7,545 bases of DNA from Acidimicrobiia bacterium (GTDB lineage: Bacteria > Actinomycetota > Acidimicrobiia > IMCC26256 > JAENVU01): positions 1 through 7,545 of the forward strand of contig JANYLF010000308.1 of NCBI GenBank assembly GCA_025357995.1. The letters are read 5' to 3'. The notes under the pieces are model-generated. The model was not told the DNA's origin, made no database searches, and saw nothing but the letters and a program-made list of their open reading frames with translations. Below are positions 6,273 to 7,545 of the stretch, one piece after another; position 1 is the stretch's first letter; the number at the start of each line of letters is the position of its first letter. The position numbers and the translations under genes are program-made.

Positions 6273-7545
6273 TCGTAGATCGCGGCAATCGACGCGACAC
6301 CACGCTCGACGTTCACCAAATACGCGAGCATTTCGTCGACGACCACGTGCCACGAGACGCTTCGTGATCGCGACGCGCGATCCCACCACCGCACGTCGTG
6401 CGCCCACGGCCCCGCCCACGCGGTGATCGCGCCGCCGCCGTTCGGGAGGGCAGAGCTGCGGAGGTCCGCAGGTGATGCGGAGAGCTCACCGCGAGCAGAG
6501 ACCATCACCGCGTGGCCCTGGCCGTCGAGCAACTCGGCCGCGACCACATGATCGAACACCCGCGCCGGCGCGGGACCCGGAATCGTCCCCGGCCACGGCG
6601 GAGTCTCCACGGTCACCGGACCGGCCACCGGACCGATCGGCGCGTGCGGTGCCGGTTCGCGCGGCTCGCCCCACGGCACCCACCGGATCCGCTCGGCCGG
6701 TGTTCGCCCACCTTGTGCGACCGCGGTCACCACGTGCTCGGGGCCGAGCAAACCCTGAATACGCGCGAGAACGCGCTCGGCCCGATCCGCGGCGTTGGCA
6801 TCGCCGCCCCAGAAGCCGAGTTGACGGCCCGACGCGGGAATCACCTGATCCGGAATCAATCGCAGGAGGGTGAGCCCGCCGCTCAACCCACCGGTCGCGG
6901 TCAGCCAACCGTCGAGTTGCCATCGCACTCGTTCGGCCAACGCGCCCGGAGTCAACGCACCCTCGTGGCGCCACGCGCGCGAGAGGTGCTCGCCGTGTTC
7001 GGTCTCGGCTTCCACCACCACCTGCGTACACGCGAGGCCGACGTGCGCGAGCCGATCGAGCAAACGATCGGCCAAACCCTTCGCGACGAACGCGACGGCA
7101 TCCACGCGATCGGCCGGTGGATCCAACTCGGCGCTTTCTTCGAAGTCGGGCGGCGGCGTGGTGAGCGACGGTGGATGCGGATCTTCACCGCGCGCGAGAC
7201 GATGCGCGGTAAGACCATCACGACCCAACCGTGCGAGCACCGACGCGGCCGGAAGCTCGCCAAACGCGCCGAGCGTGCGCAACCCGAGCCGGATGAGCAG
7301 GTCGGCCAGATCGTCGTCACCCAACGCGCCGACAGGCCACGGCGCGAGGAATACCGCGGTCTCACCGGCCGCCACGATCACCTCGCGGCGCGCCGCGAGG
7401 TGAGCCGCGAATCCACCGTCGGCGATGCCGATGCGAACGTCGGTCACGCCGGTCTCGATCACCGCGGCCCGGATGTGATCCGCAAGCCCACCGTCACCAC
7501 CGTGATAGCGAGACGGACCGCGGGTGGGGAACGCGAGTAGGCCCG
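6269..7545 (-). CDS. imuB: ImuB, Y-family polymerase-like mutasome protein (5' end outside window)
   Basis: The frame is open from the right edge to TAG at 6271-6269, giving about 425 residues of the C-terminal and central part. Near the edge it reads PTRGPSRYHGGDGGLADHI, the ImuB counterpart of the region after the Y-family catalytic Asp-Glu. By ungapped alignment those two acids fall on Gly-Leu, consistent with ImuB being non-catalytic. A thumb-like segment (LADLLIRLGLRTLGAFGELP) and a little-finger domain follow. QLGFWG (6823-6806) matches the beta-clamp-binding motif position of mycobacterial ImuB (QLPLWG). The C-terminal region ends in AIYD, close to the usual YD end of actinobacterial ImuB. 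In mycobacteria ImuB bridges the beta clamp, ImuA' and DnaE2 during damage-induced mutagenesis. GTG 7462 is internal, not the start. It is on the same strand as dnaE2 but separated from it by three genes. Any promoter, SOS box or imuA lies beyond the window. Confidence 0.93.
   Translation of the reverse strand, partial: GLLAFPTRGPSRYHGGDGGLADHIRAAVIETGVTDVRIGIADGGFAAHLAARREVIVAAGETAVFLAPWPVGALGDDDLADLLIRLGLRTLGAFGELPAASVLARLGRDGLTAHRLARGEDPHPPSLTTPPPDFEESAELDPPADRVDAVAFVAKGLADRLLDRLAHVGLACTQVVVEAETEHGEHLSRAWRHEGALTPGALAERVRWQLDGWLTATGGLSGGLTLLRLIPDQVIPASGRQLGFWGGDANAADRAERVLARIQGLLGPEHVVTAVAQGGRTPAERIRWVPWGEPREPAPHAPIGPVAGPVTVETPPWPGTIPGPAPARVFDHVVAAELLDGQGHAVMVSARGELSASPADLRSSALPNGGGAITAWAGPWAHDVRWWDRASRSRSVSWHVVVDEMLAYLVNVERGVASIAAIYD

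Noticed and set aside
5484..6419. 311-codon minus-strand frame opposite the MOSC gene
   Set aside because: It covers the MOSC gene in antisense and both its control region and the imuB end. No conserved motifs were seen, while the plus strand encodes a clear YiiM-like protein.
6512..7540. 342-codon plus-strand frame opposite imuB
   Set aside because: It is antisense to well-recognised ImuB sequence. It is rich in Arg and His with no recognisable domain.

Overview
The window is gene-dense, very G+C-rich DNA with G/C strongly preferred at third codon positions. It uses GTG as well as ATG starts and carries an SOS box of the actinobacterial type (CGAAC-N4-GTTCG). With a DnaE2/ImuB pair this points to a free-living actinobacterium, possibly a deep lineage such as Acidimicrobiia; the phylum is a reasonable inference, the class a guess.

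Layout from left to right: (1) the 3' part of a DUF4037 gene (+, 2-608, running off the left edge) that looks broken by an in-frame TAG and a 10-bp tandem duplication; (2) a GNAT acetyltransferase (+, 605-1138) overlapping it by GTGA; (3) the error-prone polymerase gene dnaE2 (-, 1168-4380); (4) a 200-bp divergent control region with an SOS box inside a recognisable dnaE2 promoter and two adjacent inverted repeats; (5) a DUF3237 gene (+, 4581-5009); (6) an SSAT-like GNAT (-, 5006-5509); (7) a 73-bp divergent region with a 14-bp palindrome; (8) a YiiM-like MOSC protein gene (+, 5583-6272); (9) imuB (-, 6269-7545, running off the right edge). No gene-free stretch exceeds 300 bases. I see no tRNA, rRNA, CRISPR array, insertion sequence or convincing Rho-independent terminator.

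The functional core is the DNA-damage mutasome. DnaE2 is the translesion polymerase. ImuB is the non-catalytic Y-family protein that, in characterised mycobacteria, links DnaE2 to the beta clamp. The visible clamp motif QLGFWG in ImuB and the LexA-type operator over the dnaE2 promoter both fit this. dnaE2 and imuB lie on the same strand but are not in one operon: three genes on alternating strands separate them. One of these encodes a YiiM-like protein, whose E. coli relative protects against mutagenic N-hydroxylated base analogues, so two opposite responses to mutagenic damage sit side by side. From dnaE2 to imuB every gene is on the opposite strand from its neighbour, and two of the convergent pairs share the palindromic tetramer CTAG as both stop codons. 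I found no clearly new multi-gene system. The most unusual items are the broken DUF4037 gene, the stacked palindromes in the dnaE2 control region and the compact alternating layout.
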